A DNA stretch of 64,000 bases from Halalkalicoccus sp. CGA53 (GTDB taxonomy: Archaea > Halobacteriota > Halobacteria > Halobacteriales > Halalkalicoccaceae), in the NCBI RefSeq assembly GCF_036429475.1, contig NZ_CP144125.1, positions 2,807,521 to 2,871,520 on the forward strand, given 5' to 3'. Shown piece by piece: positions 1 to 8,832 of the stretch. Under the pieces are notes generated by a model, which did not search any database, had not been told where the DNA came from, and saw only the letters and a list, made by a program, of their open reading frames with translations. Each line of letters opens with the position of its first letter. Position 1 is the first letter of the stretch. Both the position numbers and the translations under genes were made by a program.

Positions 1-1
1 C

Positions 2-343
2 GGCGAGTACGGGATGGCCGAACCGGGCGCGCGCTCGACCGTCCGGGAGTGGACCGCTGTCCCCGAGTACGACCCGGAGGTACTGATCGCCGCACCCTGT
101 GGGTTCGGCCTCGAGCGGACGGTCCGGGAGACGTCCGAACTCACCGACCGGCCCGACTTCGGCGACCTCGCCGCGGCGGGAGCCGGCGCGGTCTACGCGG
201 TGGACGGCAACCACTACGTCAACCGGCCCGGTCCACGGCTTGTCGACACGCTAGAGCTCTTCGCGGCGATCCTCCACCCCGATCGGTTCGAGGTCTGCGA
301 CGGGTCGGCCGCCGAACGGATCGGAGCTACGCCGCTCGTCTAG
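2..343 (+). CDS. BtuF-like cobalamin/metal ABC transporter substrate-binding protein (3' part)
   Basis: The reading frame is open from the window edge to a TAG stop, so only the C-terminal part is seen. It holds the end of a helical-backbone periplasmic-binding domain of the BtuF/cobalamin-binding type: an APCGFGLERT strand-helix, then VYAVDGNHY followed by NRPGPRLVDTLE and a final LHPDRF. This ending is typical of haloarchaeal BtuF-like proteins, where it forms the closing part of the second lobe. The protein would present corrinoid or a related ligand to an ABC permease outside the membrane. The permease genes and the signal peptide lie outside the window, so the substrate is inferred from family only. 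The last four bases overlap the convergent phosphodiesterase gene. Confidence 0.75.
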   Translation, partial: GEYGMAEPGARSTVREWTAVPEYDPEVLIAAPCGFGLERTVRETSELTDRPDFGDLAAAGAGAVYAVDGNHYVNRPGPRLVDTLELFAAILHPDRFEVCDGSAAERIGATPLV

Positions 344-840
344 GCCACCGCGAGGAACTCGACCTCACCGGTCTCCGTGTCGAGGAGGGCTACCGTTCGA
401 TGGTTCGCTTCGACCAGCGGAAAGTGTGCGCCGGGGTTGATCACCGTCGTCTCGCCCACGGATCGCTCCTCGCGCTCGTGGTGGTGACCGTAGCAGACGT
501 AGTCGTACTCGCCCGACTCCGCGTAACCTTCCACGTCGTCGAGCGACTCGCCGTGGAGAACCGCGAGACGAACCCCGTCGAACTCGAGGTCGGCGAAGCG
601 GCCGTGGAGTTCGCTCTCTCCGCCGAGGTCGTCGAACGCCGCTTTCAGGCCAGCGACCTCGCCGTCGTTGTTCCCGAGCACGCCGTGGAGCGTGAACCCG
701 GAGAACAGCGGGATCATCGGTGGTGCGATGACGTCCCCACAGTGGATCACCGTCTCGACGCCGTTCTCGCGAAAGCGCGAGACGGCGCGTTCGGTCGCCG
801 CGACGTTGTCGTGGGTGTCGGAGATGACGCCGACCTTCAT
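340..840 (-). CDS. YfcE/MJ0936-type metallophosphoesterase
   Basis: This 166-residue protein has the complete set of calcineurin-like phosphoesterase motifs in order: SDTHD near residue 7, HCGD near 33, GNND near 56, HGES near 96 and GHHHE near 118. These bind two metal ions that activate water for phosphodiester hydrolysis. Size and motif layout match the compact YfcE/MJ0936 family, which acts on phosphodiesters in vitro and whose natural substrate is unknown. The start is the first ATG and agrees with the family start (MKVGVISDTHDN). It is convergent with the BtuF-like gene and divergent from the flavoenzyme gene downstream on the plus strand, with about 95 bases between the two starts. Confidence 0.9.
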   Translation of the reverse strand: MKVGVISDTHDNVAATERAVSRFRENGVETVIHCGDVIAPPMIPLFSGFTLHGVLGNNDGEVAGLKAAFDDLGGESELHGRFADLEFDGVRLAVLHGESLDDVEGYAESGEYDYVCYGHHHEREERSVGETTVINPGAHFPLVEANHRTVALLDTETGEVEFLAVA

Positions 841-934
841 ACGGAGTGCTCACCGCGTCGACCCAAGAAGGTTCGCGAGCGTGCACGGCTGCCGCCACCC
901 GGTCAGTTTTCACCGTCCCCGACGATCCCGGTGC

Positions 935-2104
935 ATGGAGACCATCGTCGTCGGTGGCGGGATCGTCGGCTCGTCGGTCGCCTACCACCTCGCGAGCGCG
1001 GGCGTGGAGACGACGCTGATCGACCGCCGCGACGAGGGCCGGGCGACGGACGCAGGTGCCGGAATCGTCTCGCCCCCGACGAGTTCGAGAGAGGGAGCCT
1101 GGTTCGACTTCGCGGTCGAGGCGTTCGACGCCTACTTCGATCTCGTCGAGGCCGTCGAACGCGAACAGGACGGCCCAACCGGGGTCGAGCGCTGTGGCAT
1201 CCTCCAGGTCGCGGTCGACGAGGAGGAGACGGCGGCGTTCGACGAACTCCGTAGCGTCATCGAGCGACGAGAGCGGGAGACCGGCCACCCCCGGTCGGCG
1301 GCGCTCTCCCGGCTCTCCTCCGAGGAGGCAGGCGAACGGTTCCCGCCGCTCGCCGAGGTCCGACGCGCGCTCCTCTACGACGACGCCGCCCGCGTCGACG
1401 GTCGCGTCTTCGAGGGTGCGCTCAGGCGGGCTGGCGTGGGTCACGGGCTCTCGGTCGTCGAGGGGAGCGCGGAGCGCCTGCTCGCCAACGAGGGCCGGGT
1501 AGGGGGTGTCGAGACGGCGGAAGGAGAGTACGAGGCCGACGCGGTAGTGATCGCCGGCGGCGCCTGGTCCACGGGGTTCGCCGACCAGCTGGGGTTCGAG
1601 GTCCCGGTGGAACCGCAGCGGGGTCAGATCGTCCACGTCGAGACCGGGCGCGAGGACGTGGGGTCGTGGCCTATCGTGAGCCCGTTCCGGGGACACTACG
1701 TCGTCCCCTGGCCCGACGGCCGCGTCGCGTTCGGCGCGACGCGCGAGCGGGGCTCCGGGTTCGACCCGAGGACGACCGCCCGTGGCGTCCACGAGGTCCT
1801 CTCGGAGGGGCTCCGGGTCGCACCGGGACTCGGCGACGCGTCGCTCTCCGAGGTTCGCGTCGGACTCAGGCCGACGACCCCCGACGGACTCCCGCTCCTC
1901 GGGCGGGTCCCGACGGTCGAGGGGGTCTACCTCGCGACCGGTCACGGACCGACGGGGCTCCAGCTCGGCCCCCACTCGGGCGCCCTCGTCGCTGACCTCG
2001 TCGTAGAGGGTGGCGAATCGCTCGGGAGACCTGCCGTCGATCCGACCAGATTCGACTCACGGTACCATCAGAACGGAACTCTGTTCGGAGGAACGTCGAC
2101 GTAG
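935..2104 (+). CDS. FAD-dependent oxidoreductase, DAO family
   Basis: The chosen ATG puts the dinucleotide-binding motif (VVGGGIVGSS) at residues 5-14, as expected for the DAO (D-amino-acid oxidase/glycine oxidase) fold; upstream in-frame ATGs would add an unrelated tail. The protein has 389 residues. The C-terminal block with TPDGLPLLGRV and ATGHGPTGLQLGP is the FAD/substrate region shared by glycine oxidase, sarcosine oxidase and D-amino-acid dehydrogenase subunits. It should oxidise a secondary or D-amino acid using FAD, in the cytoplasm. The sequence does not show which substrate. No partner genes are adjacent, so it seems to be transcribed alone. Confidence 0.85.
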   Translation: METIVVGGGIVGSSVAYHLASAGVETTLIDRRDEGRATDAGAGIVSPPTSSREGAWFDFAVEAFDAYFDLVEAVEREQDGPTGVERCGILQVAVDEEETAAFDELRSVIERRERETGHPRSAALSRLSSEEAGERFPPLAEVRRALLYDDAARVDGRVFEGALRRAGVGHGLSVVEGSAERLLANEGRVGGVETAEGEYEADAVVIAGGAWSTGFADQLGFEVPVEPQRGQIVHVETGREDVGSWPIVSPFRGHYVVPWPDGRVAFGATRERGSGFDPRTTARGVHEVLSEGLRVAPGLGDASLSEVRVGLRPTTPDGLPLLGRVPTVEGVYLATGHGPTGLQLGPHSGALVADLVVEGGESLGRPAVDPTRFDSRYHQNGTLFGGTST

Positions 2105-2343
2105 ACGATCGGAACCGGCACGGAAACCCCGTATGAGGGGCACGCGGACGTGTCAGAAGGCACGAACACCCGCGCACCTGTCGATCCGTCTCAGATATGT
2201 ATTCATCCGTTGCCTGTATATGCAGGGAGAGGTTCCCGCGAGTGGTCTTCGACGCGAGGACCTCGGTGGCCTGGATCCGATCCGAACCCCTCGAACGGTG
2301 GGGATTCCGATGTGTTTTCACACCCCTCTGACTACTCGCGACC
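2105..2343. other. Upstream region of gltX, no gene seen
   Basis: About 240 bases between the flavoenzyme stop and the gltX start. It has AT-richer patches (around 2194-2222) that could hold a TATA element for gltX. I see no RNA fold or open frame in it that I would defend. Confidence 0.4.
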
Positions 2344-4065
2344 ATGGAGAACGATCTTCGGGACCGGATCGAGCGCGAAGCGGAGCGTCACGCGCTCTAC
2401 AACGCGGTGAAACACGAGGGCGAGGCGGAGGTCGGCGCGATCATGGGACCGCTGATGGGCGAGAACCCGGAGTTCCGCCCCCACGGAGGCGAGATACCGG
2501 GGATCGTCGGGCCGGTCGTGGCGCGGGTGAACGAACGCACGCCCGGGGAGCGCCGCGATCGCCTCGAAGAGCTCTCACCGGAGCTGGTCGCCGAACTCGA
2601 GGCCGAGGCGGCAGCCGACGACGAGGAGCGAACGCTCTCGGACCTGCCGAACGTCGAGGCGTACGACCAGGTCCGGATGCGCCTCGCGCCGAACCCGAAC
2701 GGCCCATGGCACCTCGGTCACGCCCGGATGCCGGCGGTGATCGGCACGTACAAGGAGCGTTACGACGGCTGGATGCTCTGTCGGTTCGACGACACGGATC
2801 CCGAAACCAAGCGGCCGGATCTCGACGCCTACGACGCGATCCTCGACGCCATCGAGTACCTCGGCTTCGAGGCCGACGAGGTGCTCCGGGCGAGCGACCG
2901 GCTCGAGACGTACTACGATCACGCGAGGGAACTGATCGAGGCCGGCGGGGCGTACACCTGTGACCTGCCCGCCGCGGAGTTCTCGGAGCTGAAGAACGCC
3001 GGCGAACCGTCGCCGAACAGGGAGAACGCGCCCGAGAGGACCATGGAGGAGTTCGAGGCGATGGTCCGTGGCGAGTACGACGCCGGGGAGATGGTCCTCC
3101 GCGTGAAGACCGACATCGAGCACAGGAACCCGGCGCTCCGGGACTGGGTCGCCTTCCGAATGGTGGATACGCCACATCCCCGGGAGGAGGCCGCCGGGTA
3201 CCGCTGCTGGCCGCTGCTCGACTTCCAGAGCGCGATCGACGACCAGCTCACCGGGATCACCCACATCGTCCGTGGGATCGACCTGCAGGACTCGGCGAAA
3301 CGCCAGCGATTTCTCTACGACTACTTCGACTGGGAGTACCCCGAGGTGATGCACTGGGGGAAGGTGCAGGTCGACGCGTACGACGTGAAGATGAGCACCT
3401 CCCGGATCGCCGAGCTAATCGAGGCAGGGACACTCGATGGGTGGGACGACCCGCGCGCGCCGACGATCGCGAGCGTGCGCCGCCGGGGGATCCGAGGCGA
3501 GGCGCTCACAGAGGCGATGACTGAGCTAGGGACCTCGACGAGCGACGTCGACCTCGCGATGTCGACGCTCTACGCGAAGAACCGCGAACTGGTCGACGAG
3601 GGGGCCGATCGCTACTTCCTCGTCCGCGACGGCGTCGAGCGGACGGTGATCGGCGGTCCGGAGACGGCGACCCCACCCAGACATCCGAACCACGAGGAAA
3701 GAGGCGTGCGCGAGATCCCGGTCGGTCCCGCAGTACTCGTCGAGGGTGAGGACCTCCCCGGACACGGCGAACGGGTCTGGCTGAAGGGACTGGGCTGTGT
3801 ACGGCACATCCGCGACGCCTTCGAGTTCACCGGGGAGGGAATCGAGGTAGTCAGGGACGGCGACGTCGACGTGGTCCACTGGGTTCCGGTCGATGGGAGC
3901 GTGTCGGTGACGCTCCGGACGCCCGAGGGCGACGACGAGGGACGGGCGGAGCCGGGGTTCGTGAGTACGGAGGAGGGGGAGGTCGTCCAGTTCGAGCGCG
4001 TCGGCTACGCTCGTGTCGACTCACACGAGGTGGAGCGATCGGTCGCGTACTTCGCGCACCCGTAG
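2344..4065 (+). CDS. gltX: Glutamate--tRNA ligase (archaeal type)
   Basis: This class I aminoacyl-tRNA synthetase of 573 residues has an archaeal N-terminal extension of about 100 residues before the catalytic domain. The HIGH motif reads HLGH at about residues 123-126 and the KMSKS motif reads KMSTS at about 349-353. The C-terminal part is the beta-barrel anticodon-binding domain of the archaeal/eukaryotic GlxRS branch. It charges tRNA-Glu. Because a GatE subunit gene is present at 55.7-57.5 kb, it presumably also charges tRNA-Gln with Glu for later amidation (known for archaea, inferred here). The ATG fits the family start. It is transcribed alone and ends about 180 bases before a convergent gene. 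Confidence 0.97.
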   Translation: MENDLRDRIEREAERHALYNAVKHEGEAEVGAIMGPLMGENPEFRPHGGEIPGIVGPVVARVNERTPGERRDRLEELSPELVAELEAEAAADDEERTLSDLPNVEAYDQVRMRLAPNPNGPWHLGHARMPAVIGTYKERYDGWMLCRFDDTDPETKRPDLDAYDAILDAIEYLGFEADEVLRASDRLETYYDHARELIEAGGAYTCDLPAAEFSELKNAGEPSPNRENAPERTMEEFEAMVRGEYDAGEMVLRVKTDIEHRNPALRDWVAFRMVDTPHPREEAAGYRCWPLLDFQSAIDDQLTGITHIVRGIDLQDSAKRQRFLYDYFDWEYPEVMHWGKVQVDAYDVKMSTSRIAELIEAGTLDGWDDPRAPTIASVRRRGIRGEALTEAMTELGTSTSDVDLAMSTLYAKNRELVDEGADRYFLVRDGVERTVIGGPETATPPRHPNHEERGVREIPVGPAVLVEGEDLPGHGERVWLKGLGCVRHIRDAFEFTGEGIEVVRDGDVDVVHWVPVDGSVSVTLRTPEGDDEGRAEPGFVSTEEGEVVQFERVGYARVDSHEVERSVAYFAHP

Positions 4066-4201
4066 GGAGTTCGCGATCGGCGAGCGGCCCTCGCGGGCAT
4101 CACTGGACGTCCTCGCGGATCGAACGGTCGGCACCTATCGAATCCGGCCTGATGGAGTGAAGGCCCGCTCGATCAGGTCACAGTCACCCGATTCGAGTGG
4201 T

Positions 4202-4222
4202 CGACGGCGAGCTACGCCGTCG
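4202..4222. terminator. Hairpin between convergent genes, possible terminator
   Basis: A perfect 8-bp stem (CGACGGCG / CGCCGTCG) closes a 5-base loop midway between the ends of gltX (plus) and the small Cys protein gene (minus). There is no T tract directly after it. A terminator or mRNA-end role is inferred from position only. Confidence 0.35.
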
Positions 4223-4243
4223 GACGGCGGCACGCACCTCGGC

Positions 4244-4420
4244 TCACTGCCAGTCCTCGAACGCATCCTCGAGCGGCTCGGCGACGACCCCCTCCTGCTG
4301 GGCCGCACTCCGACCGTGTGCGGTACAGACGTCGCGCTCTTCGGCCCACGGCACGTGTAGACGGACCGCCGCGGGCCGATCACAGCCCTCCTCGGCACAC
4401 GTCGGTCGCTCCCCGCTCAT
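4244..4420 (-). CDS. Small Cys/His protein, putative zinc-binding, coupled to tmcA
   Basis: This 58-residue protein starts with an ATG that overlaps the tmcA stop (ATGA), so it is probably translated by coupling to tmcA. Near its N-terminus it has C..(4)..C (CAEEGC), then about 18 residues later C-T-A-H (CTAH). That spacing could bind one zinc ion. There is no signal peptide or membrane segment and the C-terminus is acidic. I do not recognise a characterised family. Its place directly behind tmcA suggests an RNA- or tRNA-related role, which is only an inference from context. Confidence 0.7.
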   Translation of the reverse strand: MSGERPTCAEEGCDRPAAVRLHVPWAEERDVCTAHGRSAAQQEGVVAEPLEDAFEDWQ

Positions 4421-6642
4421 CGGCTCGCCTCCCCGCCCGGTGCCGTGGCCGTCGCGTCGTGTCGATCGAGTAGCCTCCCGATCGTCTCGCCGAACGCGCG
4501 CATGCACATCCGTGCCGAGACGTAGCCCTCCCGGTCGGCGACCTCCTCCCAGCTGTGGGCCTGGAGCACTCGTGAGACGAGGACGCGCTCCTCGCGGGCG
4601 GTGATCGCCCCGTCCGTCGGATCGAGGAGGTGTGTGAGTGCCAGCCGTCTGAACGGGGACGGATCGACCTCGAGCGTCGCGAAGCCCGCCGCAGCGCTCT
4701 CTACGAGGCGGCGGTCCCGGTCGCAGAGCGAGGGCGTCGTCTCCGCCTCTGTCGCCCGAAGTACCACCCGCACCACGTCCGGGTCCACCTCGCGGAGGGC
4801 GTCGGTGAGCATCCCCTCGATCCGGTCGGCGAACCACGTCCCGTGGTACTCGGAGAGCGCCCGTCCCGCCTCGTCCGTGGGTCGGAGCAACACCACCGAG
4901 TGCTCGCCGCTGGCGTCGTTCCGCGTCGTCGAGAGGTGGACGCTCCTGTAGCCGTTGCCGTGCCAGAACGAGAGGAGCGCGGGCGTCGCGCCGAAGCCCG
5001 TCCCCAGCCAGTCGACGTCCGGTCCGACCTCCGCTTCGATCCGACCGAGGAGGTGGGAACCGAGTCCTCGCGATCTGACCGCGTGATGGGTCGCGACCCT
5101 GACGATCCGAACGCCGACCGGCGCCCCGGCGTCCGGATCCCTGAGCTGACTCGTGAGCAGGTCGGGGATCATGTTCCCGCGGATCCGTTCGCCACCGGAG
5201 AGACGCTCGCGCCGGTCGGCGTCCAGACCACCCTCGCGTGCGAGCAACGCGACGCTCACGACGTGACCCTCCCACGTCAGCGCCCGGACCGAGAGGTTCG
5301 GCGCGTCGAGCAGGCGGGCGAGGTCGTCCGGTTCGGTCCGGTAGTGCGCGCTCACGAGCAGGCCGAACGCCTCGGAGAGGAGTCGCTCGTCCCCCATCAG
5401 CCGCTCCGGATCGAGCCGCTCGTACCGGACGTTCTCGGGACCCGCCCCGCTCACCACCCCCTCGACCGCCGGCCGGGCGTCGAGCGCGAGCGCGTGGAAC
5501 GACCAGACCTCGACTGGATCGCCCGGGGCGTAGCGGATCGGCGTGTCCAGTCTGACCTCGCGGAGCTCGTGGGCGGCCTCGTCGAGGCGGCCCCGGAACC
5601 GGACGGAGAACCCCCGTCCGGCCCCCTCGTAGCCGTGGATCGTCGTGGCGAACGCCACCCTCGGGACCGAGAGGTAGCCGGTAAGCAGCGAGACCGGGAG
5701 CGCCGCGGCCTCGTCGACGATCAGCACGTCCGGCTCCGCGGCCACGGCCTCGGTCGCGGCGACGAACCGAACGGAGCCGCCCTCGTCGCTCTCCAGGTCG
5801 CGCTCGGCCCCCGCCGAGAGCGCGCCGAGTTCCGAGAGGAGCGCACGGGCGCGTGCGAACACCTCGTCGGCGTTCCTGGGTGCGGGAGCGGTGACGACCA
5901 CCGTCTCGCCCTCGGCGGCGAGCGCACCCGCCGCGATCCCCGCCGCGCTCGACTTGCCTCGCCCCCTGTCGGACTCGACCACGAGCGCCCGACCGCCCTC
6001 GATGAGATCCTCGAACGCCTCCACCGCCGCCGCCTGATCGGCGGTCAGGCAGGCTCCGTAGGCGGCCTCCGGGAACCGACGGCTCTCGGGAGGACGGACG
6101 ACCTCGCAGGTGGCTCGCGGATGTGCGCCTGTGAGGCCGTCGGACTCGACGCGAGCAGCATCCACGTCCACGGTCGCGACGCCACGGTGTGCACGGAGGG
6201 TCTCGACCAGCCTGGTGCGAAACCGCGATCCCACCTCCTCCGCCTCGAACGGAGGGACCGCGAGCCCCTCGTCGAAGCCGTCGCGCCGGTCGGGCCACGC
6301 GTCGAGCGACGGCGTGAGCAGAACGAGCAGCCCGCCGCCGTCGACCGCTCCCGTCACCCGACCGAGCGCGTTCGGGATACAGACGTCGTGGGCGTCGTAG
6401 ACGACCACCGTTCGCGTCCGTCCGAGTAGCTCCGCGGTTCGTACCGGGTCGACCCGCTCGCAGGCGAGGATCGATCGATCGCTCACGAGCGTCGTCTTCG
6501 ATCTCGGTACCTCGACCGCGGAGACGACCTCCCTGAGCGCCGACTCACACCGGTCGCGGTCGCCCGAGAGGACGAGCAGCCGACGCTCGTTCAGTGTGCG
6601 GGCCTCCGCGAGCAACGCGGCGGCGACCGACCCGGGGTCCAT
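4417..6642 (-). CDS. tmcA: tRNA(Met)/RNA cytidine acetyltransferase TmcA
   Basis: This 741-residue protein has the TmcA/NAT10/Kre33 architecture: an N-terminal DUF1726-like domain, a helicase-like ATPase module with Walker A (ESDRGRGKSS, about residues 223-232) and Walker B (VLIVDEAAALP), a GNAT acetyltransferase domain with the acetyl-CoA loop (RSRGLGSHLL), and a C-terminal tRNA-binding region. The family uses acetyl-CoA and ATP to make N4-acetylcytidine. In archaea this occurs in tRNA and, in some hyperthermophiles, at many rRNA sites. The start ATG lies just before the typical family beginning. It is followed in a 4-base overlap by the small Cys protein. The upstream region is shared with a divergent lipoprotein gene. 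Confidence 0.93.
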   Translation of the reverse strand: MDPGSVAAALLAEARTLNERRLLVLSGDRDRCESALREVVSAVEVPRSKTTLVSDRSILACERVDPVRTAELLGRTRTVVVYDAHDVCIPNALGRVTGAVDGGGLLVLLTPSLDAWPDRRDGFDEGLAVPPFEAEEVGSRFRTRLVETLRAHRGVATVDVDAARVESDGLTGAHPRATCEVVRPPESRRFPEAAYGACLTADQAAAVEAFEDLIEGGRALVVESDRGRGKSSAAGIAAGALAAEGETVVVTAPAPRNADEVFARARALLSELGALSAGAERDLESDEGGSVRFVAATEAVAAEPDVLIVDEAAALPVSLLTGYLSVPRVAFATTIHGYEGAGRGFSVRFRGRLDEAAHELREVRLDTPIRYAPGDPVEVWSFHALALDARPAVEGVVSGAGPENVRYERLDPERLMGDERLLSEAFGLLVSAHYRTEPDDLARLLDAPNLSVRALTWEGHVVSVALLAREGGLDADRRERLSGGERIRGNMIPDLLTSQLRDPDAGAPVGVRIVRVATHHAVRSRGLGSHLLGRIEAEVGPDVDWLGTGFGATPALLSFWHGNGYRSVHLSTTRNDASGEHSVVLLRPTDEAGRALSEYHGTWFADRIEGMLTDALREVDPDVVRVVLRATEAETTPSLCDRDRRLVESAAAGFATLEVDPSPFRRLALTHLLDPTDGAITAREERVLVSRVLQAHSWEEVADREGYVSARMCMRAFGETIGRLLDRHDATATAPGGEASR

Positions 6643-6724
6643 GGACGGGGTAGCGCGCTCTCACCCATGGGCGTTTCCCTCCGAAGCGGGAGCTTCTTGC
6701 CGTCGCAGGTCATATCAAGCGGCA

Positions 6725-7642
6725 GTGAGTGAAGGGATCCGGGGAAGACGCGCCGTCCTCTCCGCACTGGGAACGGGGCTCCTCGCGCTCGCGGGCTGTG
6801 TGAGCGAGCCCTCCGAGGGCGCCGACCCCGACACGCCCACGCCGACCGACCGGGAGACCGACACCCCCACGCCGACCGAGTCGGTGCCGGAGGCCGGACG
6901 CGAGGTCACCACGATGATGGACGGAACGGAGTACGAGACCGCGGTCTACCACCTCCGGAGCGGGGTCGAGGGACCGACGGCCGTCGTCCTCGGCGGGGTC
7001 CACGGCAACGAGGTGGGCGGGATCGAGGCCGCACACGTCGCGACCGGGTACGAGGTCGGCTCGGGAACGGTCGTCGTCGTCCCGGAGACGAACCGGCCGG
7101 CGGTCGAGGCGAAGACACGCTACGGCCCGGACGGCGACCTCAATCGGCAGTTTCCGGTCGGCGAGGAGCCCGAGACCGAGATCGCCGAAGCGGTCTGGGA
7201 GCTCCTCCTCGCCCACGAGCCGGATCTCCTGATCGACATGCACACCTCGCGCGGGGTCTACGGCCTCCACGAGGAGACGGTCGGACAGGTGCTCTTTCCC
7301 TCCCCCGTCGAGGGAGCGACCGAGGACGCGTACGCCGCCGCCGAGTCCGTGAACGGAACGTATCTCGACGACCTGCTGGGCGACGAACTCCACCCCGCCT
7401 ACGCGTTCGAACCGGTCTACTCCGAGGACGCCGGCTACGAACCGGAGTTCGACGGTATCCTCGTACTGACAGCAGGGTTCGACCTGTCGCTGAAGGGCTG
7501 GGTGACGGAGGTCACGTACCGTGGCTTCGACGTCGACGAGCAGGCGTTCCTCCACGACCGGCTCACGACCGCGCTGCTGCGCGAGAACGGGATCGAGGTC
7601 GAGAGCCCGTTCGACGCGACGCCGAACCCGTTGCTCGGCTGA
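6725..7642 (+). CDS. Aspartoacylase/succinylglutamate desuccinylase-like lipoprotein (M14 family)
   Basis: I chose the GTG at 6725 because it gives a standard Tat lipoprotein signal: [10 protein letters not shown] followed by the lipobox LALAGC, then a Thr/Pro/Asp-rich linker to about residue 60. The catalytic domain has the M14 zinc motif HGNE ([10 protein letters not shown]) and the third ligand in IDMHTS. The family hydrolyses N-acyl amino acids or C-terminal residues. The Tat signal puts it outside the cell, tethered to the membrane by lipid. The final catalytic Glu region is less clear to me, so activity is inferred from family. It stands alone, divergent from tmcA. Confidence 0.85.
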   Translation: MSEGIRGRRAVLSALGTGLLALAGCVSEPSEGADPDTPTPTDRETDTPTPTESVPEAGREVTTMMDGTEYETAVYHLRSGVEGPTAVVLGGVHGNEVGGIEAAHVATGYEVGSGTVVVVPETNRPAVEAKTRYGPDGDLNRQFPVGEEPETEIAEAVWELLLAHEPDLLIDMHTSRGVYGLHEETVGQVLFPSPVEGATEDAYAAAESVNGTYLDDLLGDELHPAYAFEPVYSEDAGYEPEFDGILVLTAGFDLSLKGWVTEVTYRGFDVDEQAFLHDRLTTALLRENGIEVESPFDATPNPLLG

Positions 7643-7697
7643 CCGACGACGGTCCGGACATCGGTTCCCCGTGACACGCTGCCGGCCGTTTGGACAC

Positions 7698-7706
7698 GCT
7701 TTTATG
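7698..7706 (+). promoter_or_regulatory. TATA box for the rpl7ae operon
   Basis: The sequence GCTTTTATG fits a haloarchaeal TATA element. It predicts a start site near 7728 and a leader of about 90 bases before rpl7ae. The leader carries a strong Shine-Dalgarno (AGGAGG at 7803-7808), 9 bases before the ATG, and a 5-bp hairpin (7778-7782 with 7794-7798). Confidence 0.55.
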
Positions 7707-7817
7707 CGGGGCGGCGGTACGACTCCCTACAGCCTGCGCGGGGTCATGACGCTCCTAGCCACACGGGATCGACACTGGCGGGGGATGCGAGAACCCGCGT
7801 GCAGGAGGAACCAACAA

Positions 7818-8180
7818 ATGGCAGTATACGTTCAATTCGACGTTCCGGCTGAGCTCCAGGACGACGCCCTCGAGGCGCTCGAAGTCGCCCGCGACACGGG
7901 CGTCGTGAAGAAAGGCACCAACGAGGCGACGAAGGCGATCGAGCGAGGTAACGCACAGCTCGTCCTCATCGCGGAGGACGTCCAGCCCGAGGAGATCGTG
8001 CTCCACCTCCCCGAACTCGCCGACGAGAAGGGCATCCCCTACCTGTTCATCGAGACCCAGGACGACGTCGGGGCGGCCGCCGGCCTCGAGGTCGGCAGCG
8101 CCGCCGCGGCGATCGTCGACGCGGGCGAGGCGTCCGCGGAGGTCGAGGACATCGCCACCAAGGCCGAGGACCTTCGGTGA
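7818..8180 (+). CDS. rpl7ae: Large ribosomal subunit protein L7Ae
   Basis: This is the archaeal L7Ae, 120 residues, which binds kink-turn RNA in 23S rRNA, box C/D and H/ACA guide RNAs and RNase P. Recognisable family stretches are [14 protein letters not shown] (RNA-binding helix) and [14 protein letters not shown] followed by [12 protein letters not shown]. The ATG at 7818 is placed by the AGGAGG ribosome-binding site 9 bases before it; an earlier in-frame ATG would add an unrelated tail. It is the first gene of the run rpl7ae-rps28e-rpl24e-ndk, with 11 bases to rps28e. Confidence 0.98.
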   Translation: MAVYVQFDVPAELQDDALEALEVARDTGVVKKGTNEATKAIERGNAQLVLIAEDVQPEEIVLHLPELADEKGIPYLFIETQDDVGAAAGLEVGSAAAAIVDAGEASAEVEDIATKAEDLR

Positions 8181-8191
8181 GGTGAGTACGG

Positions 8192-8416
8192 ATGAGCGCT
8201 GAGGAAGGAACGAGCGGATCGACGCCCGCCGAAGTGATCGAGATCGTCGGCAAGACCGGCATGCACGGCGAGGCGATGCAGGTGAAATGTCGCATCCGGG
8301 AGGGCGAGAACAAGGGGCGGATCATCACCCGGAACGTGCTGGGGCCGGTGCGCGTCGGCGACGTGCTCCAGCTCAGGGAGACCGCCCGCGAGGCGGACTC
8401 GATCGGAGGCCAGTGA
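8192..8416 (+). CDS. rps28e: Small ribosomal subunit protein S28e
   Basis: This 74-residue protein carries the S28e OB-fold signature: [19 protein letters not shown], then the RNA-contacting [12 protein letters not shown] and the near-terminal LRETAREA, the S28e family signature. It has a short Ser/Glu-rich extension at the N-terminus, as in other haloarchaea. A purine-rich GAGGTGAG lies before the ATG. Its TGA overlaps the ATG of rpl24e (TGATG), indicating translational coupling. Confidence 0.98.
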   Translation: MSAEEGTSGSTPAEVIEIVGKTGMHGEAMQVKCRIREGENKGRIITRNVLGPVRVGDVLQLRETAREADSIGGQ

Positions 8417-8832
8417 TGGTCGAACAGAGAACCTGTGACTACAGCGGCAAGGAGATCGAACCCGGTACCGGGATCATGTACGTCCGGACCGACGGCACCG
8501 TGCTCCACTTCGCCGACTCGAAGGCGGAGAAGAACTACCTCCTCGGTCGCGAGGCCCGCGACCTGGAGTGGACCGAGGCGGGCAGGGGCGAGAAGGCAGG
8601 CCGAGCACGCGCCGCCGAGAAGGCCGCGGGCGAGGTCGGCGCCGCCAGCGCCACCGAGGAGCCGGAGATGCCCGACGAGCCCGAACCCGAGACCGAGGCT
8701 GAGGGCCCGGACACTGACGAGAGCGAGGAGACGGCCGAAGGAGACGAGGACGGCGTAGACGACGAGGCAGCCACGGAGTCGGAGGAACCCGAGGACGCGG
8801 AGGCGACCGACGAGGAGGAAGCCGAGGCGTGA
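8416..8832 (+). CDS. rpl24e: Large ribosomal subunit protein L24e with a long acidic tail
   Basis: The first ~60 residues are the zinc-ribbon L24e core: [19 protein letters not shown], then a [20 protein letters not shown] block. One Cys of the usual zinc set is visible at residue 7 and the others appear replaced, as in many haloarchaeal L24e proteins. After the core, about 70 residues of Glu/Asp/Ala/Pro-rich low-complexity sequence make the protein 138 residues, roughly twice the usual archaeal length. The ATG overlaps the rps28e stop, and its own stop overlaps the ndk start. Confidence 0.95.
   Translation: MVEQRTCDYSGKEIEPGTGIMYVRTDGTVLHFADSKAEKNYLLGREARDLEWTEAGRGEKAGRARAAEKAAGEVGAASATEEPEMPDEPEPETEAEGPDTDESEETAEGDEDGVDDEAATESEEPEDAEATDEEEAEA

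Noticed and set aside
365-1975. Long open frames antisense or shifted to real genes (here minus-strand 536 codons; similar ones over tmcA, rps2, pst genes and others)
   Set aside because: They have Arg/Pro-rich shadow composition caused by GC-rich third positions and no domain motifs. The overlapping genes have clear families.
7775-7804. Hairpin in the rpl7ae leader as a kink-turn for L7Ae autoregulation
   Set aside because: A 5-bp stem with a purine-rich loop exists, but I could not place the tandem G-A/A-G pairs next to a 3-base bulge. The idea stays open but is not supported.
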